Positions 8,183 through 15,897 are shown, numbered from the stretch's first letter. The stretch is DNA of 19,135 nucleotides from Porphyromonadaceae bacterium UBA3318 (GCA_002361235.1 DESI01000059.1:1-19135); one strand, 5' to 3'. The notes: generated by a model from the letters alone, not told the origin. Program-made: numbers and translations.

Positions 8183-10117
8183 CTACAAGGGTTGTAACAG
8201 ACCCTCGTCGGTAAGTAAGAAAGAGATGTCGGCCTCCGACTGCGCGTCCTCGGGCCACACCGTGTGAATGAAATGTAAGTTATCGGGGATGTGCGGCGTA
8301 TTGACCGCCACATCGTATTGTTCCAGCGATTCGATGTATGCCGTGACCTGTACGTCGGGATGCACCAGGGCGAACAGCAGCGGCACCACGCCGACTCCGG
8401 CATTGTGTATGGCCACCGAGCGGCAGGAGGCGGGCAGATGGTCAATGGCCATGGAATAACTGTCGGCCTTGCGCAGTGCGCGCTTGCATTCCGACACGGT
8501 CTTCCATCCGCGCCATGCGTATTTGTAAAGGACGAGGGGAATGAAGTATTCCGTATTTTCCTTGCGCCGGGCTGTTTTATTGTAAGCCTCGCGGATAATG
8601 GCCCGTGCGCGGGAGGCCTGCTTCAGCATCGTCAGCGGCGACTCCGGGTCGTATGGAATGCGGTCGAGCACTTCGATCGAGATGTCGCCCTTGCGCAGCA
8701 TGAAGTCGAGTTTCGGCAGCACATGTCCGGCGCCGTGCAGCACTAATGGCAGTATGTCTAATTCCAGCTCGCGCGCCAGGTGGAACGCGCCCTGATGGAA
8801 CCGCGATATGGAGCAGTCCTCCGAACGGGTGCCCTCGGGGAACACCATGATGGAATAACCCCGGTCGCGCAGGTCGCGCAGCTTGGGCAACAGGTTGTCG
8901 ATGCCGGCCGAGACGGGATAGTATTCGGCATAGCGTATCATATTGCCGAACACCGAATTGTTCCATACCCAGTCGTTGGTCAGGAATACGATCTTGGGAT
9001 AGAGGGCCATGATCACCGGGAGGTCCAGGTGCGACTGATGGTTGCAGACTATCAGCGCAGGTTTCCTGAAATCTTCCTTGTCGTTTATGTACTTCACGGG
9101 CGATGCCGCGGGCAGATGGTTGCCGATGTATCGCGACACTTGCTGCAGCTTGCGGTGGTAGCGTGTGCGTTTCTTCTCGTTCGACCTGCCGAACTTGAAC
9201 AATGCGACGCCCAGGGGAGTGAGCACACCCAGGCAGCTGACCAGATAGAACGACAGTGCATAGAGCGAGCGGAACAGGCGGCGCAAGGTCATGGCCGCGG
9301 GTTTGGGCTGCCCGTTTTTGCGCGTGAAGAATTTCCATTCACGGTTGAAGGCCCGTTTCTGCCGGAAATAATACCATGTGCGGACCGGGATGCCGTAGAC
9401 GATGGCCGCGACGCAGAGTATGGTGTTCAGTATGCTGATGCGTGTGAAGTCGAGTGCCGGCTTGAAATGCGACACCCGCTCCGCTTGCGGCGGATAATAG
9501 ACATCGATGGGCACCGATACGATCCTTACGCCGTTCCACGCCGCGAACACCAACAGCTCGAGTTCGGCCTCGTAGCGGTAGGTAAGCATCCGGAGTCCGT
9601 GCAGATGCTTCAGCGGATATACGCGGTATCCGGTCTGGGTGTCGGTCAGGTTCCTGCCCGTCTGCACGCGGAACCAGAAGTTGGAGAATTTGTTGGCGAA
9701 CGAACTCTTGCCGTTTATGTCCACTTTGGTCAGGTCGCGGGCCCCGACCACAAGCGCACCGGGATGCTCGATTACGGCCTGCAGCATCTTCGGGATGTCG
9801 GAGGCGCGGTGCTGGCCGTCGGAGTCGATTGTAATGGCATAATCGAAACCGCGTCGGCGCGCGTGCGTCAGACCCGTTTTCAGCGCGTATCCCTTGCCTC
9901 GGTTGCGGGGATAGGACACTATGTCGGCGCGGTCCTTGAATTCGCGCAGCACTTCGGCGGTGTTGTCGGTGCTGCCGTCGTTCACCACTATAACATCCGG
10001 AGCATATTCCAGCACATCGGTCAGTACGCGGGCCAGCGTCCCGGCATTGTTGTATGTCGGGATAATCACGCAGCCGCCGTGGCTGCGCATGGCCTTGCTG
10101 ACTGATGCCTTGGTCAT
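8183..10117 (-). CDS. Glycosyltransferase family 2 - PlsC-type acyltransferase fusion with C-terminal Rossmann-like tail
   Basis: The 644-residue protein has three parts. Residues about 14-225 are a GT2/dolichol-phosphate-mannose-synthase-like domain with IIPTYNN (18-24), VVNDGSTDNT (44-53), the metal-binding DSDGQH (98-103) and the acceptor-side DTQTGYR (159-165). Hydrophobic stretches follow near 228-245 and 285-307. Residues about 350-510 are a lysophospholipid-acyltransferase domain with NHQSHLD (359-365, the His-x4-Asp motif) and FPEGTRS (426-432). From about 525 a short degenerate methyltransferase-like segment appears. In aryl-polyene/flexirubin clusters these activities are thought to build the sugar or lipid anchor. 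The start shares ATGA with the stop of the preceding dehydratase gene, suggesting coupled translation. The domains are clear; donor and acceptor are unknown. Confidence 0.9.
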   Translation of the reverse strand: MTKASVSKAMRSHGGCVIIPTYNNAGTLARVLTDVLEYAPDVIVVNDGSTDNTAEVLREFKDRADIVSYPRNRGKGYALKTGLTHARRRGFDYAITIDSDGQHRASDIPKMLQAVIEHPGALVVGARDLTKVDINGKSSFANKFSNFWFRVQTGRNLTDTQTGYRVYPLKHLHGLRMLTYRYEAELELLVFAAWNGVRIVSVPIDVYYPPQAERVSHFKPALDFTRISILNTILCVAAIVYGIPVRTWYYFRQKRAFNREWKFFTRKNGQPKPAAMTLRRLFRSLYALSFYLVSCLGVLTPLGVALFKFGRSNEKKRTRYHRKLQQVSRYIGNHLPAASPVKYINDKEDFRKPALIVCNHQSHLDLPVIMALYPKIVFLTNDWVWNNSVFGNMIRYAEYYPVSAGIDNLLPKLRDLRDRGYSIMVFPEGTRSEDCSISRFHQGAFHLARELELDILPLVLHGAGHVLPKLDFMLRKGDISIEVLDRIPYDPESPLTMLKQASRARAIIREAYNKTARRKENTEYFIPLVLYKYAWRGWKTVSECKRALRKADSYSMAIDHLPASCRSVAIHNAGVGVVPLLFALVHPDVQVTAYIESLEQYDVAVNTPHIPDNLHFIHTVWPEDAQSEADISFLLTDEGLLQPL

Positions 10118-10491
10118 TGCTCCTGAAGTATTAGCGAGAGTTTTGCCATCACCGCGTTGTCGGCGATGGAGCGGGCCGCGGCCTGCAGCCTGACAGTGCC
10201 CGGCTCCGCGCCGTCCGTAATCTTGCTGAATTCATAGCGCACTTCGGGGGTGGCCTGCGGTTCCATCACGATCAGGAATTTGGCGTTTACCACTTCGCGG
10301 ACGGAGTATTCCTTGCCTCGCAGCGCGCCGAACAGCTCCACGGCCATCTGCACGATGCAGACGCCCGGAGTGATAGGCTTTTCGGGGAAATGGGCTTTAT
10401 ATATGATGCTGTCGGGGAGCAGACGGATGTCGGCGGTCATGGCCTCCGGGTCCGTGCGCCCGATGCGGTACATGTTATTGTTGAGAGTCAT
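10114..10491 (-). CDS. FabZ-like 3-hydroxyacyl-ACP dehydratase; His kept, Glu replaced by Gln
   Basis: This 125-residue hotdog-fold protein carries the FabZ signature HFPEKPITPGV (34-44). The catalytic His is present (His34), but the residue 14 places on, Glu in ordinary FabZ, is Gln48 (PGVCIVQM). Alone it should therefore be impaired, and it may pair with the other hotdog protein of the cluster, which has the opposite loss. It would remove water from beta-hydroxyacyl-ACP during polyene extension. I chose the ATG at 10491, which overlaps the preceding gene by 17 bases, because relatives start with a similar short Met-x-Leu segment. ATG 10473, one base past the upstream stop, is the alternative and would lose six residues. 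Its stop shares ATGA with the next start. Confidence 0.85.
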   Translation of the reverse strand: MTLNNNMYRIGRTDPEAMTADIRLLPDSIIYKAHFPEKPITPGVCIVQMAVELFGALRGKEYSVREVVNAKFLIVMEPQATPEVRYEFSKITDGAEPGTVRLQAAARSIADNAVMAKLSLILQEQ

Positions 10492-10936
10492 GGGCAAGGG
10501 GTGTGAATGAGTAGGAGATGTCGTGTGCAAGGTTGCGCACGGTCAGTGTGGAGCCGTTCTGCAGGACGTCGTGCTTCTTCGGCATCCGGTCCGAGAGGCC
10601 GTAGAGCCTGTCGAGGCAGACGCGCAGGTCGGCGCGCAGCACGCGCTTGATGTACCATTTGTCTAAGAACGACACCACGTGGTTCAGCTTGACTTTGCCC
10701 CGGCGTATGTCGTAGGTGAAGTCAAGGGCCGAGACACCGAACTCGTTGATGATGCTGCCGGATATGGCATTGTTGTCCAGACGCGTGAGGGCTACGCCGG
10801 TCAGTCCGGCCTTCTGCATGGACATCTCGAAGCCATAGCGGAAGACGGTGTCCTGCGGCAGTGCGTCCGGGTTCTGACTGTATGCCGACAGCCCGCCGGT
10901 AAGGAGCAGACTAAGATATACTAAAAAGCGCGTCAT
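10475..10936 (-). CDS. Secreted protein of unknown function beside the LolA-like gene
   Basis: I do not recognise a named domain. The 153-residue product has a clear signal peptide (about residues 1-20, ending near SAYS) and no lipobox cysteine, so it is probably a soluble periplasmic protein. Residues 31-110 contain alternating hydrophobic strands (for example FGVSALDFTYDI at 66-77), which suggests a small beta-rich domain. It overlaps the end of the LolA-like gene by 26 bases and is followed by a dehydratase. Aryl-polyene clusters often carry a small exported DUF3261-type protein next to the LolA-like protein, and this may be its counterpart; that is a positional guess, not a sequence match I can show. 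A role in moving the pigment across the periplasm is plausible. Confidence 0.7.
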   Translation of the reverse strand: MTRFLVYLSLLLTGGLSAYSQNPDALPQDTVFRYGFEMSMQKAGLTGVALTRLDNNAISGSIINEFGVSALDFTYDIRRGKVKLNHVVSFLDKWYIKRVLRADLRVCLDRLYGLSDRMPKKHDVLQNGSTLTVRNLAHDISYSFTPLAHDSQQ

Positions 10937-11543
10937 TTACGGGCGAAGGTGTCTTTATGTTCTGAAGCTTTATCTCTGTGCGGTCGCCGTTCTTCTCATA
11001 CAGTTCTATCTGCTGCACCTGACAGTCCGTGCGGCGGAACTTCAATATGATTTTGGAGAACATCTGCTTGATATTCTTGCGTTTGGGCACGAGGGTTACA
11101 TCCCATGTCGGTGCCGTCTCGTTGATGGTGATGGTGAAGTCGCCGGTGTCCGACAGGGCGCGCCCCGTCACGGTGCTCATCATGATGCGGGCTATCTCCT
11201 TGAACAGCTTGTTGTTGCGGGTGTCTATCACGTCGTTGCGCTTATTGTTGGCCACCGACACCTTCGCGCCGTTGAGGATGAAGGTGTATTTGTAAGGCGA
11301 CACATATTCCCAGCGCAGTTTGTCGGGCTTGCGGTAATACATCTTGCCTTTCGACACCATTTTCTCGCGGAGCATGGCCAGATGCTTGGTCTGTGTGAAG
11401 TCGCAGGTCATGGAGGGCATCCTGGCCGCGGCCGCGTTGATTTTGGCTGCGGTTTCCTTATATCGTACTCCGGTCAGTGTCGCGGAAAAAGCGGGCAGCG
11501 ACATCAGGACCAGCATTGTAAGCAAAATCAGTTTCTTCATCAT
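10911..11543 (-). CDS. LolA-like outer-membrane lipoprotein/lipid carrier protein
   Basis: A 210-residue protein with a signal peptide (about residues 1-20) and the LolA signature layout: a region around MTCDFTQTKHLAML (45-58), followed by the strand pattern GKMYYRKPDKLRWEY (66-80) typical of the family's half-open beta barrel. LolA carries lipoproteins across the periplasm. Dedicated LolA-like proteins in aryl-polyene clusters are thought to do the same for the lipid-linked pigment. It lies eight bases after the SMR-like membrane protein and overlaps the following secreted protein, forming a small transport block. Met1 and Met2 are both possible starts; Met1 is used here. Confidence 0.88.
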   Translation of the reverse strand: MMKKLILLTMLVLMSLPAFSATLTGVRYKETAAKINAAAARMPSMTCDFTQTKHLAMLREKMVSKGKMYYRKPDKLRWEYVSPYKYTFILNGAKVSVANNKRNDVIDTRNNKLFKEIARIMMSTVTGRALSDTGDFTITINETAPTWDVTLVPKRKNIKQMFSKIILKFRRTDCQVQQIELYEKNGDRTEIKLQNIKTPSPVNDALFSIS

Positions 11544-11551
11544 CTTCTAAT

Positions 11552-11908
11552 TCATTTATAGGCCACGAGGGCGCATCCGGCCATGATCAGGAACACACCG
11601 ATCCAGCGGGTCATCGGCACCGTCTCGTGAAACACCAGGATGGCCATGAAGGCGGCTATCACGTAGCTGATGCTTGCCAGCGGATAGGCCATGCTGAGAG
11701 GGTAGTGCTTCAGTATGTACATCCAGAGGATGGACGCGCCGGCGAACAGGGCGCCGCAGGCGGCGAATGCCCAGTTCGTAAGGAGGCTCAGCCAGAATTC
11801 GGACGTCCATGAGAAGGCCGGCATTCGAGCCAGTGCGATCTTCAGGGCGACCTGGCCCACGGCCAGCATCAGGCTTTGAAGCACTGAGAGTCCTATCAGC
11901 AGCCACAT
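11552..11908 (-). CDS. Four-helix SMR/EamA-type membrane protein
   Basis: The 118-residue product is almost entirely hydrophobic with four predicted helices (about 1-22, 40-65, 72-93, 101-117), the size and topology of small multidrug resistance proteins and of the ArnE/ArnF half-flippases. The pattern YPLASISYVIAAFMAILVF (75-93) and a following Glu95 resemble the EamA/DMT repeat. The membrane-embedded glutamate that true SMR drug pumps have in helix 1 is absent, which favours a lipid- or sugar-flipping role over drug export. It would have to work as a dimer. The start overlaps the chain-length-factor-like gene by 13 bases. The substrate is unknown; translocating a lipid-linked intermediate is an inference. 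Confidence 0.82.
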   Translation of the reverse strand: MWLLIGLSVLQSLMLAVGQVALKIALARMPAFSWTSEFWLSLLTNWAFAACGALFAGASILWMYILKHYPLSMAYPLASISYVIAAFMAILVFHETVPMTRWIGVFLIMAGCALVAYK

Positions 11909-12747
11909 GGCGAGACGAGTGTTAGTTTAATCAACGACACCGACTCTCCGGCCCGTGTCACGACCAGGGCCGACTTCGGCTCGCCGGGGAGGGGCGAAAG
12001 GCGCCGGCAGGCGGAATATACACTCTCCGCATCGGCGGAGGCGCAGAGGAGGGATTCAGCCTCGGCTTCCGCCTCGGAACAGCCAGAGAGAGGGGTGCCT
12101 TTGGCGGAAAGGGAGCGGATGGCTTCTTCCAGCCTGCGGGGAGAGGGACGGTGTAATATAATGACCTTCTTCAATTCGATTGGTTTATCGCCGAGAGGCT
12201 CGGAGGCCAGCATAAACGCGGCGGATGCCTCGCGGAAATCGGCGGGGGCTATCTCCGGATGCGCGGCGTGGCGGATCTTTCGGATGGCGTCGGTCAGCTC
12301 GTCGTGGCAGCCTACTAAGGCGTTGCTGATCTCGCCGGCGCGGATTTGCAGCCAAGCGTCAAGCAGCGCGCTGGTGAACGAGACGCCTCCCTGCGAATAG
12401 GTCATGTTATAGCCGTGGCATTTCAACAGGATGCCCGTCATGGAGGCGATGGTGTTGTGGGTAGACTGCATGAACAGCGTGGGCTTCAGCAGTTGTTCGC
12501 CGTTGCGGCAGATGTCGGTCAGGAATTTCTCGGAATTCTCCATGCATCCCATCGACGTGCCGGTAATGATGGCGTCGGGACATTCGATGCCGCTCTGACG
12601 CAACGCCTCGAACGACGTGTACACGGCGCGCTTCAGGATGCGGCACATACGGCGCGCCTCGCCGGGCGTCACATATTTCCTGACATCGGCTTCCCCGTCG
12701 TGCAGACAGCTGCCGGATATGATGTAACATTTGTTCATGCCGTTCAT
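11896..12747 (-). CDS. Chain-length-factor-like ketosynthase homologue lacking the active Cys
   Basis: This 283-residue protein matches the N-terminal half and middle of ketosynthases, in the style of the shortened Ketoacyl-synt_2 family. Recognisable parts are GTSMGCMENSEKF (63-75), STHNTIASMTGILL (95-108) and the region aligned to the nucleophile, YSQGGVSFTSA (117-127). Counting back from the shared IRAG/IKAG helix end, the position of the catalytic Cys is Gly121, and no His triad residues are visible in the C-terminal third. It should be non-condensing and is best read as the chain-length-factor partner of the ketosynthase directly upstream, like ApeC with ApeO in described aryl-polyene systems. 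The two genes share an ATGA overlap. The C-terminal 80 residues are low in conserved features. Confidence 0.85.
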   Translation of the reverse strand: MNGMNKCYIISGSCLHDGEADVRKYVTPGEARRMCRILKRAVYTSFEALRQSGIECPDAIITGTSMGCMENSEKFLTDICRNGEQLLKPTLFMQSTHNTIASMTGILLKCHGYNMTYSQGGVSFTSALLDAWLQIRAGEISNALVGCHDELTDAIRKIRHAAHPEIAPADFREASAAFMLASEPLGDKPIELKKVIILHRPSPRRLEEAIRSLSAKGTPLSGCSEAEAEAESLLCASADAESVYSACRRLSPLPGEPKSALVVTRAGESVSLIKLTLVSPCGC

Positions 12748-13943
12748 TCCGCTTTAGAGATTATCAACGCGCTGTCGTTGCCGCCGAATCCGAACGAATT
12801 GTTCATGACGTGCGTCAGCTTTGTATCGAACATCGTCGCCATTACCGGCGCATGGTCTGGGTCGGTGGGGTTGACGCATCTCAGTGATGCCGGCACGAAC
12901 GAGTGGCGCAGCGCCAGTATCGAGATTACGGACTCGATGGCTCCCGATGCACTTGTGGTGTGGGCCGTGAAGCCCTTGGTGGACGAATAACAGGGCACCT
13001 TGTCGGGCCATATACGCTTTATGGCCGCCAGCTCCGAGTCGTCGTTGTTTGGGGTGCCGGTGCCGTGGGTGTTGATATATGAGATGTCGTCGGGACGGAG
13101 ACCGGCCGATTTCAAAGCCTTGGACATGGCTAAGAACGGCCCTTCGCCGTTGTCGGACGTGGCGGTCTGATGGAAAGCGTCACAGGCATTGCCGTAGCCG
13201 GACAGGACCGCCAGCGGTTTTGCCCCGCGTCGGCGTGCCGATTCCTCACTTTCCAGCACAAGGTATGCCGCTCCTTCGCCGAGGTTGATGCCGCAATGGG
13301 CGCGGTCGAACGGCGTGCAGGGCTGTGACGACAGTATCATCAGCGTGTTGAAGCCGTTGAAATGGAACCTGGACAATGCCTCGGTCCCACCGGCAATGAC
13401 GCGGTCGGCAAGGCCGGCCTTGATCATGTTGGCGCCCAGTATCATGGCGTTGGCAGCCGACGAGCAGGCTGTGGACGTTGTCGTGACCATCCGGAACGGC
13501 CCGCACATCGACGCCATCAGGTCGGTGGCGCTGCCGCAGTCGTTGTATTGCAGATTCTGAGCGGACTCGCCTTCGAAGTCGTGCTGCAACGCCTCGGCGA
13601 AATGCTTCTCGGTATAATCCATGCCTCCCACGGTGGTGCCGTTGATCAGCACGTCGTCGCACAGGTCGTCGGGCGACAGGCCGGCGTCGGCCATGGCCTC
13701 GCGGGCCGCGATGGCTCCGATCATGACGGTGCGCATACGGCTCACAGGCGCTTCAGCCCGGAGCATGGCGGCCAACTCTGCGTCGGATGCCGGTACCTCG
13801 CCGGCAGGCAGGTCACGATGAACGGTATCGAGATACTTCACCGGCCCGATGCCCGAACGCGATTCGCGCAAGGCCGTCAGTGTGGCGTCGACGCCTATGC
13901 CAAGCGCCGACACTATCCCCATACCCGTCACATATATCTTCAT
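12744..13943 (-). CDS. Beta-ketoacyl-ACP synthase (FabF-like), extender ketosynthase
   Basis: A full-length 399-residue condensing enzyme. It has the N-terminal VTGMGIVSALG (5-15) and nucleophile STACSSAANA (157-166, Cys160). The first His is in NTHGTGTPNND (291-301, His293) and the second in KGFTAHTTSASGA (323-335, His328). The C-terminal glycine loop is NNSFGFGGND (381-390). It would add malonyl-derived two-carbon units to the growing aryl-polyene chain held on ACP. The usual GHTLGAAG at the second His is changed to AHTTSASG, a detail that may mark this subfamily. It is followed, with an ATGA overlap, by the Cys-less chain-length-factor-like protein, which fits a KS/CLF heterodimer of the type II polyketide kind. 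ACP 2 lies 15 bases upstream. Confidence 0.93.
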   Translation of the reverse strand: MKIYVTGMGIVSALGIGVDATLTALRESRSGIGPVKYLDTVHRDLPAGEVPASDAELAAMLRAEAPVSRMRTVMIGAIAAREAMADAGLSPDDLCDDVLINGTTVGGMDYTEKHFAEALQHDFEGESAQNLQYNDCGSATDLMASMCGPFRMVTTTSTACSSAANAMILGANMIKAGLADRVIAGGTEALSRFHFNGFNTLMILSSQPCTPFDRAHCGINLGEGAAYLVLESEESARRRGAKPLAVLSGYGNACDAFHQTATSDNGEGPFLAMSKALKSAGLRPDDISYINTHGTGTPNNDDSELAAIKRIWPDKVPCYSSTKGFTAHTTSASGAIESVISILALRHSFVPASLRCVNPTDPDHAPVMATMFDTKLTHVMNNSFGFGGNDSALIISKAE

Positions 13944-13958
13944 GCCGTGTGGGGGTCC

Positions 13959-14216
13959 TTATTTCTTGCGGTTCTTGCTTACGTAGTCGGCGATGCTGGC
14001 AACGGAGCTGAATATCTTCTTGCCCTCGGCCGGATTGCCTAACTTGATGCCGTATTCGCGTTCCATCAGCACTATCAGCTCAAGGGCGTCGATGGAGTCA
14101 AGGCCAAGGCCCTCGCCGAACAGTGGTGCGTCGGCGTCGATGTCGGCCGGGGTCATGTCCTCGAGGTTCAGGGCCTCGATGATCTGTTCTTTCAGTTGGT
14201 TTATCAGTTCTTCCAT
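13959..14216 (-). CDS. Acyl carrier protein 2
   Basis: An 85-residue acidic helical protein with the phosphopantetheine attachment motif GLDSIDALEL (38-47, Ser41). Once modified by a phosphopantetheinyl transferase, which is not in this window, it would carry the growing polyene thioester. It sits between the short KS-like gene (11 bases upstream) and the extender ketosynthase (15 bases downstream), so it is probably the carrier used by that ketosynthase pair. It differs in sequence from ACP 1 of the cluster, so the two may serve different steps, as the two ACPs of aryl-polyene systems do. Confidence 0.93.
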   Translation of the reverse strand: MEELINQLKEQIIEALNLEDMTPADIDADAPLFGEGLGLDSIDALELIVLMEREYGIKLGNPAEGKKIFSSVASIADYVSKNRKK

Positions 14217-14227
14217 AGTTGAAGTAT

Positions 14228-14770
14228 TTAGTCTTTGGTGTATAAATTCAATATTGCTTTATAATTGTCGTCGTTTTCGTAATCGACCCACCCGGATACT
14301 ATCAGCGTCGTGTCCGATTCGTCGAATGCCGCCTGCACGGTCCGAGTTTCCGCCTCGCGGTCGTATTGCGGCAGGACGTACATTGAGCTTTCGCCCTGCA
14401 TCTTGTGGCGGATTGCAATTTCGCCGGTCACGATGTTGGCCAGCGTATATACGAACAGCGCCGGGGAGGGGTAGTAATTCTCCGGGTTGCGGATGGTGTT
14501 CTCGTAATTGCGGTCGGTGGCCAGCGAGCCGGCGCGGCCGAAAAGTATCACTGACCCTTCAGCCTTCTGTTCCGGGGTCAGGCCTTCCAGCAAAAGCTCG
14601 GCAGCCACGAATCCGGTCTTGCACAGACCGTCCATCTTGAAGAATTTGGAATATCCGTTGCAGACTTTACGATATATTTCCGACAGGGAGAGTCCGCACA
14701 GCGAATCAATCCTGTTGCCGTCTGTCCTGACGCATCCGGGTTGTATCTCGACTTGTTTCAGCAGTCTCAT
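14228..14770 (-). CDS. Short ketosynthase-like protein without catalytic residues
   Basis: At 180 residues this is less than half a ketosynthase. It preserves the segment that normally leads into the nucleophile: SVILFGRAGSLATD (73-86), then a Tyr-Tyr-Pro-Ser-Pro-Ala-Leu-Phe segment and TLANIVTGEIAIRHKMQGE (109-127), equivalent to the Asn-x3-Gly-x-Ile-Ala stretch of the thiolase fold. The catalytic Cys motif that should follow is absent and the C-terminal half is missing. It is complete as it stands, with a clean ATGA-overlapped start after the ketosynthase and a TAA end, so it looks like a stable family rather than decay. A non-catalytic partner for the upstream ketosynthase is the simplest reading. 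The start at 14770 is favoured over an earlier in-frame Met because of the overlap. Confidence 0.8.
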   Translation of the reverse strand: MRLLKQVEIQPGCVRTDGNRIDSLCGLSLSEIYRKVCNGYSKFFKMDGLCKTGFVAAELLLEGLTPEQKAEGSVILFGRAGSLATDRNYENTIRNPENYYPSPALFVYTLANIVTGEIAIRHKMQGESSMYVLPQYDREAETRTVQAAFDESDTTLIVSGWVDYENDDNYKAILNLYTKD

Positions 14771-15897
14771 TCGGCACCTCCTTTCCTGTAGCATATACCG
14801 GCGTTGGAGCCTCCGAAGCCGGACAGCAGTTTGATGAAAGCCTTCTTGTCCGTGGCGCGCGGCGCATCCGTCACATTCAGCCTGCGTGACGTGCCCTGCG
14901 CGGTGAATCCACGGGTGGGAATTATGGCGCCGTGATCCACGGCCTGCATCGACATAATGGTCTCGATCACACCGGCGGCGCCGAGCGTGTGGCCGAAGTA
15001 GCCTTTCAGTCCGTTGACCGGAACCTGCGCGAGTCCGGCACGGTCCACGGCTATGGATTCCATCTCGTCGTTATAGTTTGTTGCGGTGCCGTGCAGGTTG
15101 ACGAACGCCAGATTCGTGGCATCCACGTGCTTCAGCAGGTCGCGGAGCACGCGGTATGAGCCTTCGCCGGTGCGCGACGGCCCGGAAATATGGTTGGCGT
15201 CGTTATGGTTGGAGGATGCCACATATACCCAGTCTGACTCGCCGACATGGTCGGTGGCTTCAAGTATTATGGTGCCGAAGGCCTCGCCGAGGTTAAGGCC
15301 GGTGCGATTGGCGTCGAACGGCTTGCATACCTCGGGACTGAGCGCCTTGAACGACTGGAAGCCGGAGACAATGAACCGCGACAGCAGGTCGCCGCCTGCC
15401 ACCACGGCACGTCGGTACTGACCGGAACGTATCATGCGCGCCGCCATCAGCTGGGCGCATACACCCGACACGCAGGCGTTTGATACGGTGACGGGTGTGT
15501 TCCCGTTATCGAAATGTCCGGCTATCTTGCGGGCCGACCAGTCAAGATACGCGCGCGGGTCATCGGGATTGCTTTCTAACAGGTCAACGTTCCCCTTGGT
15601 GGAGGAAAGAATGAATATCGTGCCGGAATCCGACAGATCGGCATTGCCGGCGGCCTGCGATATACAGTAGATGCACAGGGCTTCGAACAGAGTCAGTGCG
15701 TCGCGGCCCGGCATATCCTTAAGTTTCTCGTTCCAACAGTCGCGTGGCAGCAACGAGCCTACGAATGTCTCGGGCAGTCCGAACGCGCCGGGACGCGGCT
15801 TCAGCTCGCTGCGTCCCTGACACAGCGCTTCGTAATTGCTGCCGGACCCTTCGCCAAGCGGAGTGACCATGTATGTGCCTCTTGCGACTATGTTCAT
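14767..15897 (-). CDS. Beta-ketoacyl-ACP synthase (second condensing enzyme)
   Basis: A 376-residue ketosynthase with all three catalytic residues: nucleophile SNACVSGVCA (139-148, Cys142), first His in NLHGTATNYNDE (267-278, His269), second His in KGYFGHTLGAAGV (298-310, His303), and the C-terminal loop GFGGSNA (360-366). Length is slightly short of FabF because the N-terminal part (residues 30-70) is compact. By order and company it resembles the additional ketosynthase of aryl-polyene clusters (ApeR-like), which may do the first condensation with the aryl starter; this is inference. Start 15897 shares ATGA with the thioesterase stop, and its own stop shares ATGA with the short KS-like gene. 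Confidence 0.92.
   Translation of the reverse strand: MNIVARGTYMVTPLGEGSGSNYEALCQGRSELKPRPGAFGLPETFVGSLLPRDCWNEKLKDMPGRDALTLFEALCIYCISQAAGNADLSDSGTIFILSSTKGNVDLLESNPDDPRAYLDWSARKIAGHFDNGNTPVTVSNACVSGVCAQLMAARMIRSGQYRRAVVAGGDLLSRFIVSGFQSFKALSPEVCKPFDANRTGLNLGEAFGTIILEATDHVGESDWVYVASSNHNDANHISGPSRTGEGSYRVLRDLLKHVDATNLAFVNLHGTATNYNDEMESIAVDRAGLAQVPVNGLKGYFGHTLGAAGVIETIMSMQAVDHGAIIPTRGFTAQGTSRRLNVTDAPRATDKKAFIKLLSGFGGSNAGICYRKGGAE

Noticed and set aside
8780..10105. 441-residue open frame on the plus strand
   Set aside because: It lies fully antisense to the glycosyltransferase-acyltransferase, which has clear motifs. The translation shows no domain and reflects GC-rich third positions.
12346..14042. 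Several plus-strand frames of 90-226 residues across the ketosynthase genes
   Set aside because: They are antisense shadows of two strongly supported condensing enzymes and have no domain-like composition.
14228..14770. The short KS-like gene as a pseudogene
   Set aside because: The frame is intact with a coupled start and clean stop, and no remnant of a C-terminal KS half lies between it and ACP 2 only 11 bases away.
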